Of a DNA stretch of 64,000 nt, positions 22,339-34,770 are shown in pieces (the stretch's first letter is position 1; every line of letters begins with the position of its first letter). Source of the stretch: Xiphias gladius (Eukaryota; Chordata; Actinopteri; Istiophoriformes; Xiphiidae); the NCBI RefSeq assembly GCF_016859285.1, contig NC_053416.1:469501-533500 (forward strand). The letters are read 5' to 3'. Both the position numbers and the translations under genes were made by a program. The notes below the pieces were generated by a model that did not search any database, was not told where the DNA came from, and worked only from the letters and a program-made list of their open reading frames with translations.

Positions 22339-25300
22339 ATGAAGATCGTACTGCTGCTCGCTCTGCTCACAGGTACTCAAACCATCATTAACACGGACTT
22401 TGCCTCGTCCTGACTGTTTTATTGATTAGTATTTCTGATCATTATAACACAGTGTTTCTTGTTCGTGTTATTTATTTGTCAGAGATTTGCTTCGAACCAG
22501 TTTTTGTTTTGTGCCTTTTCTTGTCTTTTAGTAAATTCAGTTTGACGTCAGCTGACTGGCGTATTTGACTTCGCCTGCAGCCCCTCTGGCACAGTCTTCT
22601 TTTGTAATATTAATATTAGTTATGATGTTATAGTGTTGGGACATTGTCCGTCAAAAGGTGCTTCAGTCACATGAGCAGATATCAGCCCCCTAGAGTAATA
22701 ATGTCAGCTGTCCGACGGAGGACACTCCACCACGGTGCCGTGGGTTTCCTCTTTATCTTGCTCACATCTTCGGCTCCGTGCAGTCTTTAAATTTGACTTG
22801 CAGCACAACAAAACTGACTCACCCTTCAGAGAAAGCTGATGAAAAGAAGCAAATATTACGAATTACAAAAACATCACAATAAGAAACAGTAAAAACCCAT
22901 TAAAACAGGTCAAAACTAATGACAAGTTAAAGACAATAAGACAGTAGGACACAACTGCCATTTGGACTCGAGCTGCCGAACAGAGCGGGACATTGATCAA
23001 AGTCTTCCTCTTCTTCCGTCTCCGCAGTGGGCGACGGCGACAGCAGCAGGCTTGTCGGCCGACCAGGTGAGAACGTCACTCTGCAGTGTAGATACGACAT
23101 TACGAAACACGGATCGTTGTCGTTTTGCTGGAATCGAGGAGCTATACCGAACACAGGCTGCAACAGCCCCATCATTGCCACAAATACAGGGACCAGAGAT
23201 TCCAGCAGGTATCAGCTACAGGGACAACTGGACGAAGGAGACGTTTCTCTGACCATACTGAACGTCACAGAGACGGACGCTGGGCGCTACGGATGTAGAG
23301 TGGAGATACCCGGGTGGTTCAATGACGACAAACATCACTTCGATTTGACCATTGAGGACGGTAAAAAAAATTTATTTTTTATATGATTGTATTTTTGCCT
23401 AAAGACTCGTTGAGTTTTCAGTCCGTTTACACATTAAAATCTTGAGTTGAGACGCTGGAAATTCAAAAAGTGAAATCAGACTGTTGCGTGGGAAATATTT
23501 TCACAGCTGTTTTTACTGTTTCTCAAAGAGAATATGCTGGAACACTCTGACTAAATATTGCACGAGTTAATGTAGAACAGGAAACTGTGGAAACCTGAGA
23601 GCTGGTCTTCCTCTTTTCAAGCAGACCTAGTTTTGAAGCAGAAAACATCAGACTTGAGCTTCACAGAGATAAATCATTTCTTCAGACTGAATCAGAAGAT
23701 TCCCACTGAGTGTGTTTCCATCCACCTGAGAAACCTGAGTGAAAATGCAGATGGTTTTTCAACAAGTTGAAAAATAAATTAGCCTGAGTGAATAAACGCT
23801 GACATAGATGAAGCGTGAAGAGAGGAGACCATCAGGTCAGTGAGGAGCCGTGAGGAGACCGGAACCTTCCTCACATCAACACATGGAACCAACAGAAATG
23901 TCAGGTTTCCATCACGTTCTCCACACGGTTCTCCATCGTCTGAGCTCCGACTGGAGCTCTCTCAATGACCTCGCCTCGCTGCGTCCTCTTCTTCTGTGGT
24001 GGTGTGACGGCACTAAAACAGGAAACTTGACAGGTGTTGGGATTTACAGCAGAGATCTCATTCTTTTACAACTGCCAACCTGACAGAGAGGCAGTGTGTT
24101 GAAGCTTCATCTACCTGCTCAAAAATCCCCAAAGTGTTCACAGGTGGCAGAAAGTGTCTGTCCTTCAAAGGTCTGAGGATTCAGAGGACAACGCGTTAGA
24201 TGTCCAACACTTTCAGCCAAAGACCACCCAGTCCAAAGCCTGAGCAGCCAAACACCTCACGAGACCAACACCAAGGCTGATGACAGGTTAATGGCAGGTA
24301 AAACGCCGCGGCCCTGACGTCTAGTTCAGACACGCGAAGGCCGCGCCGTAACCTTCGAACACTCAACTATGTACAAAACTACAGGTTTCAACAACAGGCT
24401 TTGGAATCACCGATGATACCGGTGTGACATGCTGGTGTTCACGTTGCTCCGATGATCTGTTTCAGCTCCACAGACGACCACGTCAGCGCCGGCAGACGGC
24501 ACCAACAGAGACACGTCCACCCAGCAGACAGCAGACGGTCAGGCTGCAGGTACTGCCGCACAAACACACACACACGGACTCACAATCAATGACGTGACGA
24601 GTGACTCATCAGACTGTTTGCGTTAATGTTTGAACCCCAGACCGCGGACCAGTTCCTTAAAGTCCAGCTAGAGCCGTGCTTCTGAATCTTTTCCCTTCGG
24701 CATGACATCATGCTGCTGACACAGCTGGGCTAAAAACATCTGCTTTCATTTCCTCGTCCTGCAGGTCAGATGACCGCCACGGGGAGCGTTTTAACTTCCT
24801 CCCCCATCGTCAGCGTCAAGGCCGAGGTAAAAAACAGCAACTTCCTGTGTGAGCTAGCTAAATGTAACTGTGAAAATAATAATGTGGTTTTCAGGCTTTC
24901 ACGTCGTAAGAAATTCAGACTTTGAGCCCTGACATGGAAAAGAGACGATTGGTGTTGTTGGGTTGCTCTGTGCAGTAGTTGTGTGTCTCTTTGTGGTCAG
25001 TTTACGTCTCTTCAAAGTCGTTTTATTCGACCTTTTAACGTCATGGGTCACCTCATGCAGAGGCAGGTTCAGTTCAGTCATCCTTCCCCGACAGCAGATG
25101 AGGAGACGTTAACGTCCACCGTGACTTCAGGAAGACGTGAAGACGTTACAGTAAGTGTGTTTTCTGTGTGTTTTACGTCAGCAGAAGCGCAGCAGCGGGA
25201 CGGTGGCTCTGGTGTGTGTTTTGTTCGGGTTGGCAGCTTTGGTCGCAGCGGGCGGAGTCGTCATCATCGGTAAGCCTGTCCTCACATTGTCTCACCCACA

Positions 25301-28300
25301 CCAACAGAGGAGGAAGTTGAACTCGGTGTTTTGGGAAATGCTGCTCTTTAGTTTCAGCTGACCTCGACCAAACGTCCCGGTTTAACCCCGAGAGGAAGCA
25401 GTGGGCAGTCAGCCATGATGGATGTCTTGTCAGGAGGTTCACAGCCAGAGACCTGATTTTGTCACCTTTTATCACATGATTCCATTACTATAAACACATC
25501 AACAAAAATCTCTTCTACAAAAATGTTACAACGACTGAATGCGTCTGCCGGCGCCGTCAGCTTTTTCAGCCAAAGTTAAGACGGATTTTATAAAATCAAG
25601 TTCCATTTTTCTTAATTCTAGTCCAGAGATCTGCCTCAATTCCTGTTCTTTAAAGTGTCAGTCTGGAAGATTTCGGTCCCGGGAGATTCGGCCACTCCTG
25701 TAACAGGTGGAGGTGCAGCCCGTCGCCTGCAGCTCCTCATCTAACAGCCACCGTGGCTGCTCCTTCTTCTTCTATTACTGCGACATTTCAAACTGATGCT
25801 CTGTCCAGAAAAAGGCCAGAACGACGTTGCCTCGTTGTGTAATGAACGACGGAGGTAAGCGCGGAGCTCGCTGACAAACCCATTTTATTTCCCGTGACTA
25901 CTCCGTAGTAGAGGTCAACCGGTGTTTCTCCCGTGAAATGCTTTTAATGTGAAGCTGCAGCAGCAGTAACTTAATGCGGCGTTTTTTTCTGGGAACGTCT
26001 CCACGGACACTCGGTTCATAAAACTGCAGATATAGAAAGAGCGTTGAACTTTCATCAGCGGCCACAGGCTCAGTCACCACAGCGTCGGCTCATCTGGTGG
26101 TTGATGGAGACCAACAGACATTTACTTACCTGGAAATCTTCACGTCTGACACGTTAAGGATACCGACAATCGGTTCTAGAATATTCTTAATCAATTTGAT
26201 CGGAAACTAATTAAATAATCTTGAATATTACTGCACCTGATTTTAGAAATCTCAATGTTTTCGGGAAACTAGTGGATAGGATGGAGATTCCTTTGCAGCT
26301 GTGTTAAAAGATCTTTTTTATTCTTTTATTTTTCATGACTTATCATCTCATAATTATTCAGTTGTCATAATTCTAAAAAGTTTCAGTAATACTGTGCTAC
26401 TAACAGTACTACCAAGTCTCCATATTTAGAATTTATAATCAGTCAATAAAGATGTATTGACTGGTTTATAAGAGACTCTAATGTAGCTGTAAGCAGATCT
26501 AAGGACAATTAAGTCTTTATTAGCGTTCGGTGTTTGTTCTACTTATTTCACGTTATTCCTTCCTGTGTTTTACCGTGTTGTGGTTCATTATCTGTTCATC
26601 CAACTCCTCCACTGACGGAGGAGTTGGAGCCAGTGACAGAGACGCTGATAAACACTGAGATCTGGTCACAGCTGCACCAGAGTCTGTCAGGAACCAGTTA
26701 CCACGTCTTTACAAACCGATTATACAGGATAAACAAACAACGTTAAGGTCAAATATACGCCATTACCAGTTATATTGTACCGTCTCGGAATCAAAATTTT
26801 ACATAAGGATTAACAGCTGAATGTGCTTAAGGTATAAAAAGCATAGAAGTATTCATATGTCCAGCCACTATGGAGAAAAAAGCTTCTCACGATTATGAGC
26901 TCATGGTCTTGAATGCTTGAGTGTGTTTCTCTGACATGAGCGTTCACAACCAGATTTAAAACACAGTAGAGAAACATCTATCAGCCACAGTGTGAGCGTA
27001 CAGAGCAGAGTGAGTTCAGATGGAAGTTAAACTTAAAGGAAGGGAAATCAATAATCAATATGGTTTACAGCTGAACGTCTCTTCCCTCCGGCTCTTTGGA
27101 AGCACAAGCAGCTGGATGTATTTCACAGAGTTCAGATACAGGATAAGTTCCCTCTACTACACCGTGGGTCTTATTTTCTAGATTGACATCGTTTCTATCA
27201 GTTGCATGAAGCGGTAATAAACTGGAATGATTCTTTTCCTTCAGTGTCTAACCCAGTATCTCTGTTTATTCAAGACTCCACGTGGTTCTTCAGTAAAGAG
27301 GAACTTCTCTACTCATTAATGTTGTTTCTGATGTTTTTGTGTCACAGCAGTGAGGAAGTGGAGGCGACTCAACAAAATGTAAGTTTTGTAATGTGACTCC
27401 TTCAGATTGGGAAACAGATTTTCTCTTTTTCTTCTCTTGTTTTGTTGAGGAACCTTTGTACATTGATTTCTGGCAGCGCTTTAAGCCTCTCTGGTCCAGA
27501 CAGTCGAGACGTTTCAGAAAAATCTCGGAGGATGCGATAGATCAAAAGCTCTCAGTTCTTCTCTCCGTTGACATGACTCAGCAGGGACTTTTTGAGTCAG
27601 CAGTTTGACCCCAGGGTCAGGAATCTCATGGCGTCTGAGCCTGCAAACCGTCAACACGGTGCACATTCTCACGGGGTCATTAGCGTCACCTTCATCCCAG
27701 CGTCATCTTCTTCTGATACGGTGGCGCTGCGATGGGCTCAAACCGAAACTCAGCGATGAGAGAAACCACCCGAAACCACAGACCACACAGCGGATTACTG
27801 ATGAACAGACGCAGAAGATCAGTCAGAACGGAGGGGGTGGGTGGCGATGGCGGCGTTCAGATGCACCACCCGATTAGTTCAACTTCTGCCAAGTCCTCCT
27901 GCCGAGCGCTGCGGATTTGAACAAATTTTTCCGTGATGTTTTCTTGATTTGCACAGTCAACACGAAGACTTCGTTTGATTCAGACCTTTTTAAAACACAC
28001 CGAGCCGCAAAACACTGCCAAACTCAAATGTCTTGATTTATCCAAAAGCATTTGAATTTCTTATTGTATGTGTCTTAAAGTCTTCACAACATCCCAACAT
28101 AAAAGCACACACAACACTTTTTTAACCCCCTTTACAGGCAGCAGCCAGAGAGAAGGTGGGTACTTCAGTGCAGATTCGTGTTCCAAAGGCCACAAAAATT
28201 GATTTCAAATTCTAGTTGACATCCCAAAGTTTCCAAATCTGTCAGGAATTTTAGGAAATTAAAAATGTCTCGTAAGACATTTAGTGCACCAGTGCTGTGT

Positions 28301-29593
28301 AGCATTAGCATACTGTCGAAGTTCAATTGACTCCACACCACCAGCTTACTCTGGGAAGGGTTTATCACGCGGCGACCGTTGTCCTGCTAACCTACCGGGT
28401 TACCGCTCAAACTGTGTTTTGGGGCAAAGTGTAGCATTTGGTAGGAAGCTAGCTAGCTGCTAAATTAAGCTGCCACTCACTCAGCAGGGTTAGCTTATGG
28501 CGTTCAGCAGATACATCACGGTATTAATACCGGTAGCCAGCTCCATCAAAGGAGAAAAATCCACTTTCCAACATCCGAGTCTGTTTCATTCACACGTTGA
28601 GCCTAGTTTGTTGAACAGGTGCAGATATGAGATGCGACAACAAAACATTTTGGTTTTAGCAGCAGTTAGTGATGGAGTTGTTTCAAAGGTGTTTGGTTTT
28701 CCTCTCCGAGCGAGGCTAGCGGTTTCCCCCCGCTCCCAGGTTTTGTGCTAAGCTACGCTAAACATCTCATTTAACTTAAGAAAAGACAGACGATGTTGAC
28801 CCACATGTTGGTGATTCGTTAAGCTGCTCTTAAAGGCTTGTATGAGTATAAAAGCGTCAGAGGAGGAGAGGTACCTGAAATAAATGGCTCCACCTGCACG
28901 CCTGCGCAAAACCCTTTAATCACGAGGATTAAAGGGTTAAAACTGTTTTGTTTTTTTTTATTCCAGAAAATCACACAGTCCTCAACAACTCAAAAAAATG
29001 TCAGATGAAAACGAAAGAACGGTTCCTAGGAGAAAACAGAGTTTTCAACTGGTTCTCTTTCAGTTAATTCCAACTGCTTGGTGCCTTAACAGTTTCTCAC
29101 TAAAGTCACCGTCAGGTCAGCTGAATTTGTGGAAGGGCAAGCGTACAACCCAACAAGTACGAAGAGTCGTGTTTCCAGTACCAGAAAAATTCCTATTTAC
29201 TTGGTCTTAGTGATTTATTTCGATTATTATTATTATCATTGTTATTATTAGCAGCTCTTTGTGGAAATCCACAAGGGCCAATAAATTCTGAAGCAGTAGC
29301 CAGTTTGTACTCACTGTGTGTTCTACGGTGAGTGCCAAATTACATGTTCTCTCTGGGAGTCATTTAAAAAGTCCTTAGGGAATTACGGGAACCTCCTGTT
29401 ACCAGATGAGGACTGAATGCATAGTAATTCTGTCTCTGTGTCTCTCAGCCCTCGGCAGCAGCGGGTCCACAGTTCGGTCCAGTTCAGTTCGACCTTGTCC
29501 ACTCTGCAGCTTCAAAGTCGGGGTTCGGCGGTGGAGAACATTTATCAGATAGACGGAGGCGCCGACGGAGACGAGTACGAGAGCTGCCCCTGA
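22339..29593 (+). CDS. havcr1: TIM-1/TIM-4-like receptor (TIM gene 2)
   Basis: Eight exons join in phase: 22339-22372, 23028-23360, 24466-24549, 24765-24826, 25185-25269, 27351-27378, 28138-28155 and 29449-29593, giving 262 residues. Exon 1 encodes the signal peptide (MKIVLLLALLT). Exon 2 is a complete IgV domain: LQCRY, FCWNRG, TGCNSP, DVSLTI, TDAGRYGCRVE and PGWFNDDK, the last being the WFND metal and phosphatidylserine pocket of TIM proteins. Exons 3-4 are a Thr/Ser/Ala stalk of about 49 residues. Exon 5 is the membrane helix (VALVCVLFGLAALVAAGGVV), followed by a basic stretch (RKWRRLNK). The last exon ends with VENIYQIDGG and DEYESCP, two tyrosine sites; ENIY parallels DNIY of mammalian TIM-1, which recruits SH2 proteins. 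Only four Ig cysteines remain of the usual six. The stalk is short. TIM-4 is the alternative identity. Confidence 0.85.
26550..26745 (+). repeat. Dispersed repeat pair, copy A (inside TIM gene 2 intron 5)
   Basis: The words TGTTTTACCGTGTTGTGGTT, GGAGTTGGAGCCAGTGACAG, GAGATCTGGTCACAGCTGCA and CAGAGTCTGTCAGGAACCAG recur in the same order at 40405-40595. Its short ORF is not conserved between the copies. It is a non-autonomous element of unknown class. Confidence 0.8.
28675..28765 (+). repeat. GCTAAGCTA-type fish repeat, copy A
   Basis: CGAGGCTAGCGGTTTCCCCC and TTTTGTGCTAAGCTACGCTAAAC match the sequence at 37780-37860 (GGAGCTAGGCTAACAGTTTC and CTTTGTGCTAAGCTAGGCTA). It belongs to a common short dispersed family. 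Confidence 0.7.
28967..29285 (+). other. Possible alternative last exon of TIM gene 2
   Basis: An acceptor (TTTATTCCAG) at 28957-28966 is in the right phase to follow exon 7. The frame then stays open to a TAG at 29208-29210, and AATAAA follows at 29280-29285. The resulting tail would be basic, without the tyrosine motifs of the 29449 exon. The 29449 exon is preferred for the main form because its product resembles known TIM tails. Confidence 0.3.
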
Positions 29594-30195
29594 ACCCTGA
29601 AGCTTCGCCCACTGACCCGCCGGGAGACAGGAAGACGACGAGCTCTGGACAAAAAACATGGACTCGTCGCCTCGATTCTGGAGGGATTCGGGGCCCCTGT
29701 GGCCCCCGTGTGCACCGTCAGGACGATGCTTTTAAGGGAATCACTAAAACAAACAACGAGAGACTGAGCTGAAACAATTCCACACGGAAAAAAAGCTGAG
29801 AGAGAAGTCGAGACAAAGACTCCGTCCAACTTTAGCAGAAGAGCCGAGCACGGGTCCCAGGGAGCATTGCTGTAAGAAACATCCAATCACAGAGCTCCAG
29901 TTTCCGTTGCCATGTGGCTAATGCTGCATTCACGACATACAATATGTGATGGACGGAGATAGAGAGATTCCCATGTTGACAACGTCAAGACAGTTGTCCG
30001 ATCAGTCGGTCGTGGAGGGATAAAAGACGGAGCATTGACAATGTAACCCTAACGTTAAATTAGCGTTGAAGTTTTAATCACATCGAAGGACGGTTTTTGG
30101 CTGATGGGAGGCGTCTGTGTTTGTTTTGTTTTCAGGCTCCAAGTCAGATGTAACAAAAAGTGTCACACTTGTAATTTTAACTTGTTTGTTAAGAA

Positions 30196-30201
30196 AATAA
30201 A
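30196..30201 (+). terminator. Poly(A) signal AATAAA, TIM gene 2
   Basis: This is the first clear AATAAA downstream of the stop at 29593, giving a 3' untranslated region of about 600 nt. Confidence 0.5.
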
Positions 30202-32110
30202 TCTGTGGTGTCATGTTGATCAAGTGTGTGAATGAAGTTCATTTCAGTGCTGGAGGGGCTTTTCTTTCTCGTAGAGGCCTTTCCGTTCCACTCCACATGG
30301 ATCCAGATCCACCTGATCCTAGACCATCACCTTCAGAGGTTTAAAAAAAGTAAAAACTAATAAAACAAAATAAAGACAACAGATGTTGTGAGTGTTCTTG
30401 AAGACAGAATGAGAGTTTCCGAGAAAGATTGTAAAGAAAAGTAAATAGTGGAAAAGAAAAGGGTGGATGGATGGAAAATAATCAAATATGCAGCAGATAA
30501 ACATCTGAAGCTTCTGCAGGAGATTACAAGGTTGAGCCTAAAATCATTTAAAAGTTCCCTCGAGGTCGAGGACTATGAAGGACTATGGGTTTGCTTTGGT
30601 CCCTCCAGGCCAGAGACCGGATGAGGGTTGGAGATCTGGATGGTGCCCGACACCACAGCTCCATTACTTCGCTTATTCAGATCTTCCTCGAGCCACAGCG
30701 TCATGGGAGAAGTAGAGCGACCACGACAGGTACAGATGCAAATGGGTGCTGCCGCGGCGATTCTGGCGATGTCTCCGCTTTATGCAGACTCATCTGTGAA
30801 GAGGCAGAACATCTGTCTACAGACGTGCGTTGGACCGGTATCATCCATGGGCCAACTGACATTTGCTGCAGTTGGTTCTTTAATATGAATCTTTCATCAG
30901 GGTTTAATTAGTCACAGAGTTCCCTTTTTACTTTAATCGGCTTCGTTCTTCTTCAGCTAAAAACCAATAAAACTGGATTAAATGACCAGGATTATTTCAC
31001 ATTTTAGTGACATCGACCCAGAGCGACTCAGTTTGGTCGTAGGGCGTAAATAAAACCGTCGGAACCACTGGTAACGTTACCTGGGCAAAGGTAAGCCAGT
31101 ATATGTTGATGTACAATATTGACCCCACACCTGGTCCATTTTGAACCCGCTGATTTTTAGTGCGAATTATTTTCTACACAACTCAACGAATTAAAGTGGT
31201 GATTCCATCAGGACCTGTGGGTGATTTAGGGACAACAGAAGAAGAGAAGAGACCAGAAAGGTGACTGACGTCTCACCATGTCCGTCAGGCTACGCAGTGA
31301 CTGTCTGTGATGCACTCGGGTGACTCGGGTGGTGTTACCACACGTCCCCCCGTGGTCGTAAAACCAAACCAAAACTTGCAGCTGGACGTGTTCATCAGGT
31401 TCGTCCGAAACCTGCGCAGGTAGGATTATCATCGTCTTCTCTCTTCTCCTCTGGTTTTGTGTTTGCGACGCCCTCAGAGAAGTGAAGATGACAGATAAGA
31501 GTGGATTCGAGTCCGTTCAGACTCAGCCCGAACGTTTACGTGTTGTCCCAGTTTCGGCTGCAATATTTCTGGTTTGGGTTTGTTCTTATTATCGATTACG
31601 GTTTCTGTTCTGGAAAGAGGAAACTGAAGCCCACATTATTTAAAAATCACACAACTGCTGCCAATATGCAGTAATGGAAAGTAACTAAGTACATTTACTT
31701 AGGTACAGTACTTTATACTTGTACTCCACTACATTTCTAAGAACTAATGTTCTCTTTACTGGTCTACTTTGAGCTGACGGATGTGAATTTGCATATTTTG
31801 CTGACTATTTTTCATTGAAATGAAACGAAACATGATGCATTGTTCAGTGAACAAACTCTGTTCATCAAGTCACTTCTGTCAGTGCAGTAACTGAGTCCCA
31901 GTTACAGACGTTTCCAGAACTTTCTGAATGGACTTTTTCCTTCTAGCTCTGGGATCAGTCTCGTCTGAAGACGCAGACTCTCATTTCTACCACGTTTTTA
32001 AAACGAGCTGCTTAAATGGAGAACAGAGGAAATATTGTCAGAGAAAAAGGCTTCAGGACTCAGAGTAAACATCACATCTGTTACATGACTGATGAATCTG
32101 ATCTGTCAAG
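30202..32110. other. No gene recognised
   Basis: Overlapping plus-strand ORFs at 30585-30911 and 30628-30888 show no motif that I recognise. The segment 31670-31760 holds AAGTACATTTACTTAGGTAC words of the dispersed AAGTAAAAGTA family. Confidence 0.4.
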
Positions 32111-32114
32111 GTCT

Positions 32115-32570
32115 GTGCCACTCAATCTGTCTGTCTCTCTACCTGTCTGTCTGTCTCTCTAACTGTCTCTCATCTATCTGTCTGTCTGTCTGTCTATCTA
32201 GCTACCTGTCTGTCTGTCTCTCTCTCTGTCTCTCATCTATCTATCTGTCTGTCTGTCTGTCTGTCTTTCTATCAGTCTGTCTGTCTCTCTGTCTGTCTTT
32301 CTATCTATCTATCTGTATGTCTGTCTGTCTGTTTAGCTACCTGTCTATCTATCTGTCTGTCTCTCTATCAGTCTATCTAGCTACCTGTCTGTCTGTCTAC
32401 CTGTCTGTCTGTCTTTCTATCTATCTATCTGTATGTCTGTCTGTCTGTTTAGCTACCTGTCTATCTATCTGTCTGTTCTGTCTGTCTCTCTATCAGTCTG
32501 TCTGTCTATCTACCTGTCTTTCTATCTATCTATCTGTCTACCTGTCCACCTGTCTGCCTGTCTATCAAAG
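32115..32570 (+). repeat. CTGT/CTAT tetranucleotide satellite
   Basis: About 450 bp of CTGTCTGTCTATCTATC-type units with CTCT and CTAC variants. A block of about 80-90 bp (TTTCTATCTATCTATCTGTA through TTTAGCTACCTGTC) is duplicated, at about 32298 and 32412. The 166-codon frame is an artefact. Confidence 0.95.
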
Positions 32571-32689
32571 TATTTTCCTGATGTTACTCTAAGTACTTTT
32601 CGATAACAACACTTGTAACTTGTGCTGCAGTATTTTCATGCTGTGATACTTCTACTTGTACTTCAGTAGAGTATCCGAGTACTCGATCC

Positions 32690-32860
32690 AGCGCTGTTCA
32701 GGTGTGTGTGCGTGTCTGAGCCGCGCCAGGTGTGAGCAAAAACCCGTCACCGCCGGGCCGCGCTCCGAGACGGGAACAGAGGCTCAGATCCGACTCTCCC
32801 GGTCCTGCTCGGGGACCCGCACAGAAGCAGGGGTCCGGGGACAGGTGCACCGGTAACTCA
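32690..32860. other. Short CpG-rich segment
   Basis: It is rich in CpG (GAGCCGCGCCAGG, CACCGCCGGGCCGCGCTCCG) and flanked by repeats. It could be a promoter or first exon for the possible exon at 33464, but no coding link was found. Confidence 0.3.
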
Positions 32861-33269
32861 CTTTCGAACACTGTGACCCAGCACGTGCATTAACCTGTGA
32901 GGACCAACAGACACGCGAATAGGAGCCAAAGACCGGGATCAACAAAAACAGCCAAACAAGCGACAACGCAAAGAAAAACAAACCAACGCACGAGGGAAGA
33001 GAATCAGGAAATAATCAAGAGAACGTTTCAGCCACGGAACAAAATCCGCGAGGTCAACGTCCCATATCAAATGAATGTAGTGATCAAATATCAGTACTGC
33101 CGAAGAGTAGTGGAGTAAAAGTATTAATCAAATTACTCAAGTAAAGTACAAGTACCTCAAAAATGTAGTTGAGCAAATGTTCCTCCTACCAGTCGGAGCC
33201 GCAGACACACAAATCAAATTGAAAACAAGTTGACCTTTGAATCTCTGATCAAACAATAAAATCAGTTGT

Positions 33270-33451
<182 letters not shown>

Positions 33452-33463
33452 GCGGTTCTGCAG

Positions 33464-33633
33464 AGCTCGGTCAGTGTCTCTGTCTCCCCCTGCCGGACGT
33501 CTTCGGCTGCGCCTGGTCTCAGATCTCCATGGAGATGAACAGAAGGAAAACCCCCACCGTGCTCAGTGACGACGTCATCGCTGTGACGCCGTCCCTCGTC
33601 CAGCGATTGGTCAGTGGCGGTAACCAGCGGTGA
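33464..33633 (+). CDS. Possible terminal coding exon of an unidentified gene
   Basis: After an acceptor (GCGGTTCTGCAG) the frame reads LGQCLCLPLPDVFGCAWSQI, then SMEMNRRKTPTVLSDDVIAV and PSLVQRLVSGGNQR to a TGA. An AATAAA at 33898-33903 would give a 265-nt 3' untranslated region. I do not recognise the protein. No upstream exon could be joined with confidence, and the acceptor abuts a long GT array. It may be the last exon of a small gene just upstream of nhp2, or chance. Confidence 0.25.
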
Positions 33634-34663
33634 CGTCGCCAGGCCCCACCCTCAGTTAGCGCAGTTCACTGTCTGATTTTTACATCTTATAATTACGTGT
33701 GTGTGTTTCCGGGACGTCCCTCAACGCTTCATAAACTTATTTTTATAAACATTCTGGTTTCTTCACTTTCTTGGTTTTTTCTTTGATATTTATCAAACGT
33801 GTTGGTTTTTGTACTTTATGATTGATTTAATTCTGAGTTGTTGTTTTGTTTTGTTTTTTTGTCCCAAGACGATGAACTAATGTTATTTTTCCACACTAAT
33901 AAAAATATTTAATTTAGACAAGACAACACAAAGAAAAGAAGAAGAGCAAAGGGAAGGGAAGACAGGGAAAAAGAAAAAGGGAGAAAAGAAGTGAAAAAAC
34001 TGTGTAAAGATGAAGTGAACCAGGGAATAACAGTTGAAATAAGAGCAAAGCAGACTGACGTCACACTGAAAACATGTTTTAATTACACGCAGAGATTCTG
34101 GAAACACGTCACAGGTTGTGAGTTTTTGTTTTACTGGTTTTAGGAAAGAGGACGTAGCTTTTTTATTTCTTTTTTATCGGATAAACATTTTTCTGCTTCC
34201 TGACAAACACCCCATTCAAAAAAAATCGTAATTCAACAAAAGTAAACCTTAACTTTCTGTGGTTGTTTATTATGTCAGATTCATTTCTTCCTCTTTGACT
34301 GAAAAGGGGCTGGGGCTCTTTAACAAATAAAGTTTGTTTTCTTAATCTCTGTATCTTCTTTCACATTATTTATTTTATCTTATCATTTTCAGAACTTTAT
34401 CTTTTTTTTTTTTTTTTAATTTGTGTTGTATCCGGTCATTTCCGCCAAAGAATGGTGGTTTATTTTGAAAGGCCGGACCGTAGTTGTCCTCCGGCCCGCT
34501 GGGGGCGCTGTTGTGTCTCCGCTCAGACAAACCGAAGAAAAAGACGCTCAAACACGTGTGGCTTGCCTGCACGGTGCATGTTGTGACCGACCGACAGTAA
34601 TCAGATCAGAAAACTACTTCTCAGGTACCGACTATTTCCTTCGTCCAGACAGTTCGATCAGAA
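33634..34663. other. nhp2 5' flank; no other gene seen
   Basis: The segment 33700-34430 is AT-rich and non-coding, with T-runs at 34402-34418. From about 34480 CpG content rises toward the nhp2 start codon (GGCCGGACCG, CCGGCCCGCTGGGGGCG), consistent with a TATA-less housekeeping promoter. Confidence 0.5.
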
Positions 34664-34770
34664 ATGACTAAAGTGAAGAAGGAGAAGGCTTCAGCGGAGG
34701 GAGAGGAGGCCGCTGCCGCCGGCGGGAACGAGAAGTCTTACCAGGAACTGATCGCTAACGTGAACTCGAT
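34480..34770 (+). promoter_or_regulatory. nhp2: CpG-rich promoter region of nhp2
   Basis: CpG content rises over about 290 bp covering the 5' flank and exon 1 of nhp2. No TATA box was seen. The transcription start is not defined. Confidence 0.5.

Noticed and set aside
23850-24083. 77-codon ORF inside TIM gene 2 intron
   Set aside because: Looks like part of a common fish repeat; not in phase with flanking exons.
32092-32592. 166-codon CLSVCLS-type ORF
   Set aside because: Translation of the CTGT/CTAT array.
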